Source of the DNA: JAAUSY01 sp964526735
GTDB lineage: Bacteria > Chloroflexota > Chloroflexia > Chloroflexales > Chloroflexaceae
Reading direction: 5' to 3'
NCBI GenBank assembly: GCA_964526735.1
Contig: CAZGLO010000005.1
Location: forward strand, 1 to 64,000
DNA length: 64,000 nucleotides
The notes beneath the pieces were generated by a model that was not told where the DNA came from, did no database searches, and worked only from the letters and a program-made list of their open reading frames with translations. Both the position numbers and the translations under genes were made by a program. Position 1 is the stretch's first letter; each line of letters begins with the position of its first letter. Shown here one piece after another: positions 25,281-33,612 of the stretch.

Positions 25281-27569
25281 TTAAGGCTCATGAATATCTA
25301 CAAGGTCTATCTGATAAATACAGAACGATAATGGGCGGGTATCTTCGCCAAGCCCTCTCGTTTTGGGAGAGATACCACCCATCGGAGAGCGCAATTCAAT
25401 CAGATTTGCCCCCGCCCGTAGCGGTAATGGCGAGGTATAGTAGCGCCGGACGCGATGGCCATCGGCAATAGGCAGTCGTTGCGCCAATTCGCCATTGAGC
25501 CACACCTCCAACGGCCGCCCCTCCCCAAAGCTGTAAAGCGCAATAGTCAGAGCGGCCCGCCGCGGCTGTTGTGCATATGCCCATACCCCTGCGCCCTCCT
25601 GCGGCAGCCACCGCGCTAATGCCTCTCCATCAGGCTCACGTGGGTTCCACCGCTCGTCAAGGGCGAGGAAAAGTGGCACCTTCTCATGCTCCACCGCGCC
25701 CGGCCCCTCCAGCCACGTCGCAACGCGATCCAGCTCGTAGGCCTGGAGCTTTGTGTCGCTGTAGACGCGGGTGAGGGGCGAAAGTGTCTCACCCGCCACG
25801 GAGATTTGTCGATCCATCTTCTGCTGTGCTTTGGCGGGGTGTTTCGTGTCGGGATGCACGATTAGGTAGCGCACCCGCAATGCGCGCAACAACCGATCCC
25901 GTTCGCCATCCGACATCGTCAGGATATCCGGCTGTATGCTACCTTCTTCGGCGTGGCGGATGGGCATCGCACCTTCGTAGGGCAGCCGCTTGACATCCCG
26001 CGATGTCTTGCCCGTCAGGATGAAGTGCTCGTGGGTTGTCTGCGCATACATCTCTAGCCGATCCCGGTCAACGCGATTAAAGGGGAATTCTAACACACTC
26101 CACGCGCCCGCCTTGCCACCTATCTTGCGGTAGAAGGGCGAAAGCGAAGCGTCGTCGAGGGGGAAGGGCAGTCGCACTGTCTCCGCGGCCAGCAGCAGGG
26201 TGATACCAATCGCGATGACCCATGCGCTCTGCCCCGCCCCTCGCCCTGCTTTGGCACGTGATAGACGCGATAGACGTGATAGAAACCACGCAACGCCCCA
26301 TGCAGCAATGAGCGCCATCATGAGCGTGGTCACGGAGTTGATGCGGTAGGGAGAACGTAGCATCCCCACGACCGGCAGGGCATCAAAGAAGGTGTAGGGC
26401 ATTGGTACCATCACCCCGCCGATTGAGAAGCGTTGGGTGCCCAGCGAGAGGAGAAAGCATATCCCCCCAATCACCGCCCACAATGCGATGCGGCGCGATG
26501 CAACTACCATCCCCAAAATGACGAACAGGAAGGGCAAATAGCCGAATGTCCGCGGTTCCCACCAATCAATCGGCACGGTCTGCCAGATACCGCCGAAGTG
26601 GTCGGGGAAGAAGAGGTCAGGGTCGGCATTGAAGGTCATCACGGGCGGCTCATAGGGGATAGTCAGTGCATCGGCGATGGCGGGGAGGAGGAATGGTGCC
26701 ACCGCGATGCCACTCGCCACCGCCATCTGCAGCCATGGTCTTGCTATTGGCCAGACTGCGGCACGGAACGTTTCACGAGATAATGTACGAGATAATGCTT
26801 GTTGAAGGGTATGACGGTGGTTGATGGCCCACCATACGAATAGTATGCCAAGCACGGGGATGAGATGGAAGACGTGGTACCACTTGCTCAGGCCGGTGAT
26901 GAGGATTGCCCCCGCCACCACCGCACTGCGCCGCCATGTTGGCTGGTCGAGCATCCAGAGCACGGCCAAGATGGTCAGCGGGACGCCATAGTCAGCCAAG
27001 GTGGCAAGTTGTGCCCCTCGCCACTCTATCAGCCGTTGCGGTGAGCAAAAGACTATCGCCCCCGCCACGACTGCTGCCGCGTCTGCCGCCGCATCCGCCG
27101 CCGTATCATTCGTATCATCCGCATTGTAGCGCACCACCCACCGTGCCAGCAGGAAGGTCGTGTAGCCTGCCAAGACCATGGTCAGCATGGTCAGCAGGTT
27201 GTAGGTGGCGACAAGGCCAAGCAGCGGCAAAAAGGGTATCCCAATCAGGCCAAGCGGCAGATTGAGCGAATGCAGAGCAAGCGATGCGCCTTGCGGGTAG
27301 AAGAGCATATCGGTGGTGTAGGGGTTGGTGAAGCGCTCAACCACCGCCTCGCGCACCCACCACACATTCCAGGCATGCTGCCACACGTCCTGCCCCAACT
27401 CCCCCGGCACCGCGCCAAAGTGCGTCGCGAGGTGCAGCGGGAGAGGATATGACGCCACGAGGGTGAGCGCGGTGTAGATAATCAGCGCCGCAAGGTGGGG
27501 GCCAAACCGTGCGCCAATTGACAAGAATGATGACCGAAGCGGTGGTGATAGGGTGTCCTCTCTCTGCAT
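25281..27569 (-). CDS. GT-C-like polytopic membrane protein, paralog 1
   Basis: A 762-residue protein with about 12 hydrophobic segments in its first 500 residues and a soluble beta-rich C-terminal end. I chose the ATG at 27569, which follows the stop of its upstream paralog directly; a longer frame overlaps that gene. Strongly conserved with the next gene are QDVWQHAWNVWWVREA, RFTNPYTTDMLFYPQGAS and LHSLNLPLG in the first loop, and in the tail the lectin-like LEVWLNGELAQRLPIADGHR. An alanine/aspartate repeat (AADAAADAAA, 27061-27115) sits in a cytoplasmic loop. Probably a sugar transferase or surface glycan assembly protein; the catalytic residue is not identified. Confidence 0.72.
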   Translation of the reverse strand: MQREDTLSPPLRSSFLSIGARFGPHLAALIIYTALTLVASYPLPLHLATHFGAVPGELGQDVWQHAWNVWWVREAVVERFTNPYTTDMLFYPQGASLALHSLNLPLGLIGIPFLPLLGLVATYNLLTMLTMVLAGYTTFLLARWVVRYNADDTNDTAADAAADAAAVVAGAIVFCSPQRLIEWRGAQLATLADYGVPLTILAVLWMLDQPTWRRSAVVAGAILITGLSKWYHVFHLIPVLGILFVWWAINHRHTLQQALSRTLSRETFRAAVWPIARPWLQMAVASGIAVAPFLLPAIADALTIPYEPPVMTFNADPDLFFPDHFGGIWQTVPIDWWEPRTFGYLPFLFVILGMVVASRRIALWAVIGGICFLLSLGTQRFSIGGVMVPMPYTFFDALPVVGMLRSPYRINSVTTLMMALIAAWGVAWFLSRLSRLSRAKAGRGAGQSAWVIAIGITLLLAAETVRLPFPLDDASLSPFYRKIGGKAGAWSVLEFPFNRVDRDRLEMYAQTTHEHFILTGKTSRDVKRLPYEGAMPIRHAEEGSIQPDILTMSDGERDRLLRALRVRYLIVHPDTKHPAKAQQKMDRQISVAGETLSPLTRVYSDTKLQAYELDRVATWLEGPGAVEHEKVPLFLALDERWNPREPDGEALARWLPQEGAGVWAYAQQPRRAALTIALYSFGEGRPLEVWLNGELAQRLPIADGHRVRRYYTSPLPLRAGANLIELRSPMGGISPKTRGLGEDTRPLSFCIYQIDLVDIHEP

Positions 27570-27570
27570 C

Positions 27571-29727
27571 CTACGGCCCCACCTCTCGCAACGCAATATC
27601 CTGCACATTGAGCGTCAAGTTGCGGGTATCGTTGCCTTGCCCCAACGTCTTTGGGCGCACCCCGCCCTCTGGCACGCGCAATTCTATGGTATTGGGGCCT
27701 TGCGGCAGGGTGAATGGCGAACTGAGATAGCGGCGGGGGCGGCGTCCTGCGGCGATGGGAATGGTCTGCACATACTCGCCATTGAGCCAAAGCTCTAATG
27801 AGCGGTCGCCCGGCAGGCTGTAGAGCAGGGTGTCAAAGAGGACACGTTGTGTTGTGGGGGCATAAGCCCATAGCGTTGCGCCATCGTCGGTCATCCACCG
27901 ATACGTGCCATACTCACTCTCCTCAAGCGCCTCCCACCGCGACCGCAACCCGACAAACAATGGCAAATCTGCCCGTGCATCTTGCCCCTCATGATCGTCA
28001 AGCCACGCTGCCATCTCCTCAATGCGGTAGGCGGTTAGCATTGTGTCGCTGTAGACACTCGTCAACTCGCCAAAGACCTCCTCTGACGCGCGGTGGATGG
28101 TAGTTGCACGGGTTGGGCTGAGAGCATGGCGGCGGATGACCACATAGCGCACCCGCAAGGCCTGCAAGAGTTGTGTCTGCTGCGCTGGCGAGAGCGTGAC
28201 GATATCAGGTCGCGTATCCCCCCGCTGAATGGCCATCAACGGCGGCATGCCTTCTTGGGGGATGGCGGGCACACTGCGAGAGATAAGGCCGGTCAAGATG
28301 GCATGATGGTGGTAGGTTTGGGCGTACATTTCAAGCCGGTCGCGGTCGAAGCGGCTCAACGGGTATTCAAGCACACTCCATTCCCCCGCCTCCTGCGCAA
28401 GCTGGTCGTAGAGGGGAGAGACGCGGCCATCTATCAGCGGGAAGGGCAAACGAATGGCCTCAACCACGATAAGCCCTGCAACCACCAATGGCCACCCCCA
28501 TCCCCACAGCCTGCGTGGTGATGTTGAACGGAGCCAGTGCGCAAGCGCCATCGCCACGAGCACCCCCATCATCATCGCAGTGACGGCGTTCATCCGCACA
28601 GGGGCGCGGAAGGTATCAAGCATCGGGACGTGGCGGAAGAGCGCGTAGGGCAGGGGAATGCCCGTATCATGGCCACCCACGATCAGCGTTGGGCCGAGCG
28701 ACAAGAGCAGGAAGATCGCGGCGATGGTTGCCCAAAGAGCGGCTTGTTTCCGCGCCACGACCACCCCCGCAATAGCCAGCACAAACGGGATAATGCCAAA
28801 CAACCACGTCGGCTCCCACCAGTTGAGCGGCATATGCTGCCATACCCCGCCCTCCCACCTCGGCAGGAGAGAGAGCAGATCGGCCTGGAAGACTAGTTCA
28901 TCGCTCTTGCGGGCGTAGGAGGAGGTGATAGTTTCGATGGCCGCCGGTATGACAAAAGGAAGGTGGATCAGGGTGGTGATTCCGCCCATCCGCGCCCAAG
29001 TCACCGCATCTGCCTTGAGAGAGGGGTATTCGCCCCGCCGCCATGCCTCAATCCCGCGCCATACAGCAATAATCGCGATCACGATGAGGACATGGAAGAG
29101 GTGATACCACTTGCTCAGGCCGGTGATGAGCATCGCGACTGCCGCCAGCGTAGTCATCTTCCATGTCCGCCGCTCAAGCGCAAGCAGCACGGTCAAGAGC
29201 GCAAACGGTACCCCGTAATCAGCCAACGTCGCAAGTTGCGCCCCCCGAAGCTCCATCAGCCGTTGCGGCGCGCAGAGCACCACCACTCCCGCAACCATCG
29301 CCGAGGGGTCGTGGCGGGTGAGGTGGCGGGCGAGGAGAAAGGTGCCATACGCCGCCCCAATCAGCACCATCAGCGTGAGGAGGTTATAGGTGGCGACCAT
29401 GCCAATCAAGGGCAGAAAGGGTATCCCAACGATGCCAAGCGGTAGGTTGAGCGAGTGGAGGTAGAGCGATGCGCCCTGTGGGTAGAAGAGCATATCGGTG
29501 GTGTAGGGGTTGGTGAAGCGGTGGAGCAAGGCCTCGCGCACCCACCACACATTCCACGCATGCTGCCAGACATCCTGCGACAATTCGCCCACAATACCGG
29601 GGAAATGCGTTGAGACGTGTAGGGCTAATGGCCACGTGGCGAGAAGGCTGAGGAGCGTGTAGAGCACCACTACTCCTCCATGGATTACATATACATGGGT
29701 GGCATGGGTGGCAATTGTCTTGTTCAT
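27571..29727 (-). CDS. GT-C-like polytopic membrane protein, paralog 2
   Basis: A 718-residue tandem paralog of the preceding entry, with the same first loop (SQDVWQHAWNVWWVREALLH, TNPYTTDMLFYPQGAS), similar helices, and the same ending LELWLNGEYVQTIPIAAGRR followed by PKTLGQGNDTRNLTL. I take the ATG at 29727; an in-frame ATG at 29769 adds 14 residues and neither has a strong Shine-Dalgarno. The gene is divergent from rpsB and ends 1 nt before paralog 1, so the two are one operon formed by duplication. Confidence 0.72.
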   Translation of the reverse strand: MNKTIATHATHVYVIHGGVVVLYTLLSLLATWPLALHVSTHFPGIVGELSQDVWQHAWNVWWVREALLHRFTNPYTTDMLFYPQGASLYLHSLNLPLGIVGIPFLPLIGMVATYNLLTLMVLIGAAYGTFLLARHLTRHDPSAMVAGVVVLCAPQRLMELRGAQLATLADYGVPFALLTVLLALERRTWKMTTLAAVAMLITGLSKWYHLFHVLIVIAIIAVWRGIEAWRRGEYPSLKADAVTWARMGGITTLIHLPFVIPAAIETITSSYARKSDELVFQADLLSLLPRWEGGVWQHMPLNWWEPTWLFGIIPFVLAIAGVVVARKQAALWATIAAIFLLLSLGPTLIVGGHDTGIPLPYALFRHVPMLDTFRAPVRMNAVTAMMMGVLVAMALAHWLRSTSPRRLWGWGWPLVVAGLIVVEAIRLPFPLIDGRVSPLYDQLAQEAGEWSVLEYPLSRFDRDRLEMYAQTYHHHAILTGLISRSVPAIPQEGMPPLMAIQRGDTRPDIVTLSPAQQTQLLQALRVRYVVIRRHALSPTRATTIHRASEEVFGELTSVYSDTMLTAYRIEEMAAWLDDHEGQDARADLPLFVGLRSRWEALEESEYGTYRWMTDDGATLWAYAPTTQRVLFDTLLYSLPGDRSLELWLNGEYVQTIPIAAGRRPRRYLSSPFTLPQGPNTIELRVPEGGVRPKTLGQGNDTRNLTLNVQDIALREVGP

Positions 29728-29787
29728 CGTTGGCCCATCATACCCGATTTTCGGTGGAATCGCTACCATGGGGGCGTTTTGAGTCAG

Positions 29788-29816
29788 TTGCTGTTGGCGT
29801 TGTTGTGTGCTATACT
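29788..29816 (+). promoter_or_regulatory. Promoter of the rpsB operon
   Basis: TTGCTG (29788-29793), 17 nt, then TATACT (29811-29816), with TGC before the -10. The predicted start is near 29823. Confidence 0.65.
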
Positions 29817-29822
29817 ATCCTT

Positions 29823-29949
29823 CGGCGTCTATAGTGCGCCAAATACACACACTTCTTGATTGCGGGTATCCTGCTTTGGCAGCCGTTGTTTGCCATCGCC
29901 TACCGGCAATATGAGAGAAGTGGCGGAGTTTATTTGAAAGGAAAGACCT
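29823..29949 (+). promoter_or_regulatory. rpsB mRNA leader with hairpins
   Basis: The roughly 125-nt leader has a 5' hairpin GGCG...CGCC (29824-29840) and a second stem TTGCC...GGCAA (29890-29909) before the Shine-Dalgarno AAAGGAAAG at about 29938. Bacterial rpsB leaders often bind S2 for autogenous control; whether this one does is inference. Confidence 0.35.
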
Positions 29950-30672
29950 ATGGCAACAGCATACAACAATCGTATTGTTTCAGTGCGAGACCTGCTCGAA
30001 TCAGGGGCACACTTTGGCCACCAAACCAAGCGGTGGAACCCCAAGATGCGCCAATTTATCTTCACGGCGCGCAACGGTATCCATATTATCGATCTACAGA
30101 AGACCGTCTCTGGCTTGACGGACGCATACAATTTCATTGTCGATACCGTCGCAAAAAATAATAAAGTATTGTTTGTTGGGACAAAAAAACAAGCGCAAGA
30201 AGTGATTATTGAAGAGGCAACCCGCGCCGGACAGCTATATATCACGCAGCGATGGCTTGGCGGTACGCTCACCAACTTCGCGACTATCCGCCGCCGTCTG
30301 CGCTACCTGGCCGACCTCGAAGCGCAGCGTGATCGCGGGGATTTCTCCCGCTTGACCAAGGCCGAAGCGCTCAAGCTGGAGGAAGAGATCTCCAAGCTCA
30401 ACCGTGTATTTGGCGGTGTCAAGACGATGGATCGGCTGCCGGGAGCCTTGTTTGTCATCGACCCGCGTGAGGAAGATATCGCCGTGCGAGAGGCATGCAA
30501 AGTCGGTATTCCGGTCGTCGCGATGGTTGACACCAACTGCAACCCCGACTTGATCGACTATATCATCCCCTGTAACGATGATGCCATTCGGAGCATCAAG
30601 CTGATCACCGGCAAGATGGCCGACGCCGTGATAGAAGGGTCGCACGTAAACGCCGACGCACAAAATAGATAA
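29950..30672 (+). CDS. rpsB: 30S ribosomal protein S2
   Basis: A 240-residue S2. Conserved text includes RDLLESGAHFGHQTKRWNPKM, KNNKVLFVGTKKQAQE, QRWLGGTLTNF and the nucleotide-binding-like VDTNCNPDLIDYIIPCNDDAIRSIKLI. Part of the small subunit, binding S1 at the platform in many bacteria. The C-terminus stops soon after the fold, with no extension. First gene of the rpsB-tsf-pyrH-frr-uppS-cdsA set. Confidence 0.97.
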   Translation: MATAYNNRIVSVRDLLESGAHFGHQTKRWNPKMRQFIFTARNGIHIIDLQKTVSGLTDAYNFIVDTVAKNNKVLFVGTKKQAQEVIIEEATRAGQLYITQRWLGGTLTNFATIRRRLRYLADLEAQRDRGDFSRLTKAEALKLEEEISKLNRVFGGVKTMDRLPGALFVIDPREEDIAVREACKVGIPVVAMVDTNCNPDLIDYIIPCNDDAIRSIKLITGKMADAVIEGSHVNADAQNR

Positions 30673-30733
30673 AGAGAGACTGTTACGTTATTAATAGGGA
30701 CGAAACAAAGCATAAGAAAGGTAGCAGAAGACC

Positions 30734-31261
30734 GTGACCGTAACAACTGCAATGGTCAAAGAGTTGCGTGAGCGCACGAACGCTGGCGTCAAGGAATGTA
30801 AAGACATCTTGACCGAAACCGGCGGAGATATACATAAGGCTATCGAAATCCTCCGCGAGCGCGGCATTGAGGCAGCGGAGAAAAAACAAAGCCGCGAAGC
30901 CCGTGAGGGCCGCATCGAAGTCTATATGCACCAAGGCTCGCGCTTGGCGGCGATGGTGGAAGTCAACTGCGAGACCGACTTCGTTGCCAACAATGATGCC
31001 TTTGTCGCTCTGTGCCGCGACTTGGCCATGCACATTGCAGCCACGAGCCCGCGCTACATGACCACCGAAGAAGTCTCCACCGAAGAAGTGCAAGAGAGTG
31101 GGCTTGAGGCAGACAAATATTACGAACAGCACGTTTTAATGAAGCAGCCCTTCATTAAAGACGCTTCGATATCAGTGGAAGACAAGGTGAAAGAGCACAT
31201 TGCGATGATTGGTGAGAACATCGTCATCCGTCGCTTTGCGCGCTACGAAGTCGGAGATTAA
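30734..31261 (+). CDS. tsf: Elongation factor Ts, short form
   Basis: A 175-residue EF-Ts starting at GTG. The N-terminal UBA-like domain (VKELRERTNAGVKECKDIL) and the TDFVANN motif that enters EF-Tu are intact. Compared with the about 280 residues of E. coli EF-Ts, one core subdomain and the coiled coil are missing, as in the short factors of Thermus. The C-terminal half (KQPFIKDASISVEDKVKEHIAMIGENIVIRRFARYEVG) is complete. It recycles EF-Tu-GDP. Confidence 0.95.
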   Translation: MTVTTAMVKELRERTNAGVKECKDILTETGGDIHKAIEILRERGIEAAEKKQSREAREGRIEVYMHQGSRLAAMVEVNCETDFVANNDAFVALCRDLAMHIAATSPRYMTTEEVSTEEVQESGLEADKYYEQHVLMKQPFIKDASISVEDKVKEHIAMIGENIVIRRFARYEVGD

Positions 31262-31489
31262 ATCCACGCCACCCGCTTGGTGAGACAACATCGCTCATGT
31301 AGGCGGGTGGTTGTTGGAGAGACGAGAACACGGGTGGCGGGGTGGCTCCGAGCACAACACCACCGCCACCAATTCAGGTATTCGCCATGGGTTCTTCACC
31401 CTGCTGGCCTTGGGAAACACCAAGCAGCAACGGGATGAAGCCATCGATTTCCCAGGGGGCGGCCCTCTTGGGACTCTCAGGTTTGAACT
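31262..31489 (+). ncRNA. Structured RNA region between tsf and pyrH
   Basis: These 228 nt contain no credible gene but at least four good hairpins in the transcribed strand. They are CCACCCGC...GCGGGTGG (31269-31310), GGTGGCGG...CCGCCACC (31333-31370), GCTG-CTTGG-GAAACA-CCAAG-CAGC (31403-31428) and CCCAGGGGG-CGG-CCCTCTTGGG (31451-31472, two G-U pairs). The first may act as a terminator or processing site after tsf, though it lacks a U-tract. The last is 17 nt before the pyrH GTG. It does not match a riboswitch class I know. Confidence 0.5.
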
Positions 31490-32215
31490 GTGAATGAACA
31501 ACCTGTGTATCGCCGAGTGCTAATCAAGTTGAGTGGTGAGGCCATCTCAAGTCAAGCAAGTGAAAACATCGATCCCGCACGGCTCGAGTTTCTCTCGCAA
31601 GAAGTCAAGAGTGTGGTTGAATGTGGCATCCAAGTTGCACTCGTCCTGGGTGGGGGCAACATTTGGCGGGGAGGCTTCCGTGCCACAGCCTTTGGAATGG
31701 ACACCGCCCAATCGCACTATATGGGAATGCTCGCCACGATCATCAATGCGTTGGCGCTGCAAGATGCCCTTGAGCACCTTGGAGTAGAAACCCGCGCATT
31801 GACCGCCATTAAGATGGATGAAGTGGCAGAGCCTTATATTCGTCGTCGTGCCATTCGGCATATGGAACGGGGACGAGTGGTCATTCTCTCAGGAGGCACC
31901 GGCATTCCCTACTTCACCACCGATTCTGCCGCCGCCTTGCGCGCGGCTGAGATCGATGCAGAAGTGGTATTGATGGGCAAAAACGGCGTTGATGGCGTCT
32001 ATACGGCCGATCCGCGGCAAGATCCAACTGCCACTCGCTTCGATGAGCTGACCTTTATGGATGCGCTCAACCGGCGGTTGGAAGTGATGGACAACACCGC
32101 GCTTACCTTGTGTATGGACAACAATGTGCCGATCATTGTGTTCGATGCGCTGGCAAAAGGCTCTCTTCGGCGTATCATTCTTGGCGAAAAACTGGGCACA
32201 TACATTCGCAGGTAG
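31490..32215 (+). CDS. pyrH: UMP kinase
   Basis: A 241-residue hexameric-type bacterial UMP kinase of the amino acid kinase fold, making UDP from UMP. Motifs: VLIKLSGEAI (N-terminal phosphate loop), VLGGGNIWRG, GTGIPYFTTDSAAALRAAEI, and MGKNGVDGVYTADPR. Start is GTG at 31490. Its place between tsf and frr is conserved across bacteria. Confidence 0.96.
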   Translation: MNEQPVYRRVLIKLSGEAISSQASENIDPARLEFLSQEVKSVVECGIQVALVLGGGNIWRGGFRATAFGMDTAQSHYMGMLATIINALALQDALEHLGVETRALTAIKMDEVAEPYIRRRAIRHMERGRVVILSGGTGIPYFTTDSAAALRAAEIDAEVVLMGKNGVDGVYTADPRQDPTATRFDELTFMDALNRRLEVMDNTALTLCMDNNVPIIVFDALAKGSLRRIILGEKLGTYIRR

Positions 32216-32286
32216 AGGTGATTTCTCGATTGTGGAGGGCTTACCCGCTCCCCCACGGCCAGGTTTTGAAATTTCAGAAGGGAGAA

Positions 32287-32347
32287 TGCGCCACATGCTC
32301 CCACGGTTCCTCCGGGGCACGTTGGGCAGCCCTGGCGCAGGTTTTTT
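32287..32347 (+). terminator. Terminator-like hairpin directly before frr, possible attenuator
   Basis: A perfect 7-bp inverted repeat TGCGCCA (32287-32293) and TGGCGCA (32333-32339), with a 39-nt loop, is followed by GG and six T residues, and the frr ATG comes immediately after. The only Shine-Dalgarno candidate (AGG) lies at the base of the stem, so folding could reduce both transcription and translation of frr. Confidence 0.4.
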
Positions 32348-32905
32348 ATGGTCAATGATGTACTGCGCGAAGCGGAAGCCCAGATGAAAAAAGCGGTGGC
32401 TGCCCTGCGGCACAACTTGGCAACCATCCGTACAGGGCGCGCTTCGTCTGGCTTGGTAGAGCATATTATGGTCGAGGCATATGATTCGTCGTTGCCCCTC
32501 AACCAACTGGGTACCATCAATGTCCCAGAAGTACGCTCTATTGTGATACAACCCTACGACGCCGCAACCATTCCGGCCATCGAGCGTGCCATCCAACAAT
32601 CAGACCTCGGCTTGACTCCGCAAAACGATGGTCGTATTATCCGTTTAAACATCCCTCATCTGACCGAAGAACGCCGTCAAGAGATGAAAAAGCTCGTACG
32701 GGCACGGATGGAGGATGTCAAGGTGTCGGTGCGCAACCACCGGCGAGAAGCCTTGGAAAACATACGTGAGCTTGAGACCGAAAGCCTCATTGGGGAAGAC
32801 GAACTGCATCGTGCCCAAGAGAAACTGCAAGAGCTCACCGATCATTATACGAAAGAACTCGAGCAGGTTGGCGCAAGCAAAGAAGCAGAAGTGATGGAAG
32901 TGTAG
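32348..32905 (+). CDS. frr: Ribosome recycling factor
   Basis: A 185-residue RRF, exactly the family length. It contains RTGRASSGLVEHIMVEAYDSSLPLNQLGTI (split domain I/II), QPYDAATIPAIERAI, and the C-terminal helix with RRQEMKKLVRARMEDVKVSVRNHRREA. With EF-G it splits the post-termination ribosome. Start ATG at 32348 directly after a T-tract. Confidence 0.97.
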   Translation: MVNDVLREAEAQMKKAVAALRHNLATIRTGRASSGLVEHIMVEAYDSSLPLNQLGTINVPEVRSIVIQPYDAATIPAIERAIQQSDLGLTPQNDGRIIRLNIPHLTEERRQEMKKLVRARMEDVKVSVRNHRREALENIRELETESLIGEDELHRAQEKLQELTDHYTKELEQVGASKEAEVMEV

Positions 32906-32907
32906 CG

Positions 32908-33612
32908 TTGGACGGGCAATTACCGCAACATATTGCAATGATCATGGATGGCAACGGGCGTTGGGCTCGCCAGCGGGGCCTCCCACGCCTTGCCGGGCAC
33001 CGCGCCGGAACCGAGAACATTCACAGTATTGTGAAGACATGTTCCGACCGAGGGATACGATACCTGACCCTCTATGCCTTTTCTACCGAGAATTGGAGCC
33101 GCCCTTCGGCCGAAGTGCACGGGCTGATGAAAATTCTGGGGGAGTTTATCGACCGCAAGACACGCGACTTGCACCAGGAAGGAGTGCACATCCGTCATCT
33201 GGGAGATCTCACCGGCATTAGTGAATCGCTGAAGAAAAAAGTGCACTATGCGCTAGATCTCACGATGCAAAACACAGGCCTGACCCTCTCTATTGCCTTC
33301 AACTATGGTGGGCGAGCCGACATCGTACGTGCTGTGCAAGCCCTCGTTGCGCAAGGGGTTCCACCGGAAGATATCACCGACAAAGCCATTGCGAGCCACC
33401 TTTCCACCAGTGGACTACCCGACCCCGACCTAGTCATCCGTACGAGTGGCGAGTGGCGTTTGTCCAATTTTTTGATCTGGGAGACTGCATACAGTGAGTA
33501 CTGGACAACGCCCATCTACTGGCCAGATTTCGGGCCTGAACAACTCCACCAGGCAATCAATGACTATGCACAACGTGAGCGTCGATTTGGTGGCATCACC
33601 CAAGAGAATTAG
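32908..33612 (+). CDS. uppS: Isoprenyl (undecaprenyl) diphosphate synthase
   Basis: A 234-residue cis-prenyltransferase that makes the C55 lipid carrier for cell wall and surface glycans. The catalytic MDGNGRWA loop is near the N-terminus, followed by GHRAG, LYAFSTENWSRP and the C-terminal DLVIRTSGEWRLSNFLIWE. The start is TTG, 2 nt after the frr stop. Its product could also serve the lipid-linked glycan genes in this window. Confidence 0.95.
   Translation: MDGQLPQHIAMIMDGNGRWARQRGLPRLAGHRAGTENIHSIVKTCSDRGIRYLTLYAFSTENWSRPSAEVHGLMKILGEFIDRKTRDLHQEGVHIRHLGDLTGISESLKKKVHYALDLTMQNTGLTLSIAFNYGGRADIVRAVQALVAQGVPPEDITDKAIASHLSTSGLPDPDLVIRTSGEWRLSNFLIWETAYSEYWTTPIYWPDFGPEQLHQAINDYAQRERRFGGITQEN

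Noticed and set aside
31330..31475. T-box or cobalamin riboswitch before pyrH
   Set aside because: Some GGGTGG and GGGAA text looks similar, but the full conserved cores of these classes are not there.
31311..31493. Frame of 60 residues in the tsf-pyrH gap
   Set aside because: It runs through the hairpin region into the pyrH start, has no ribosome site, and shows no domain.
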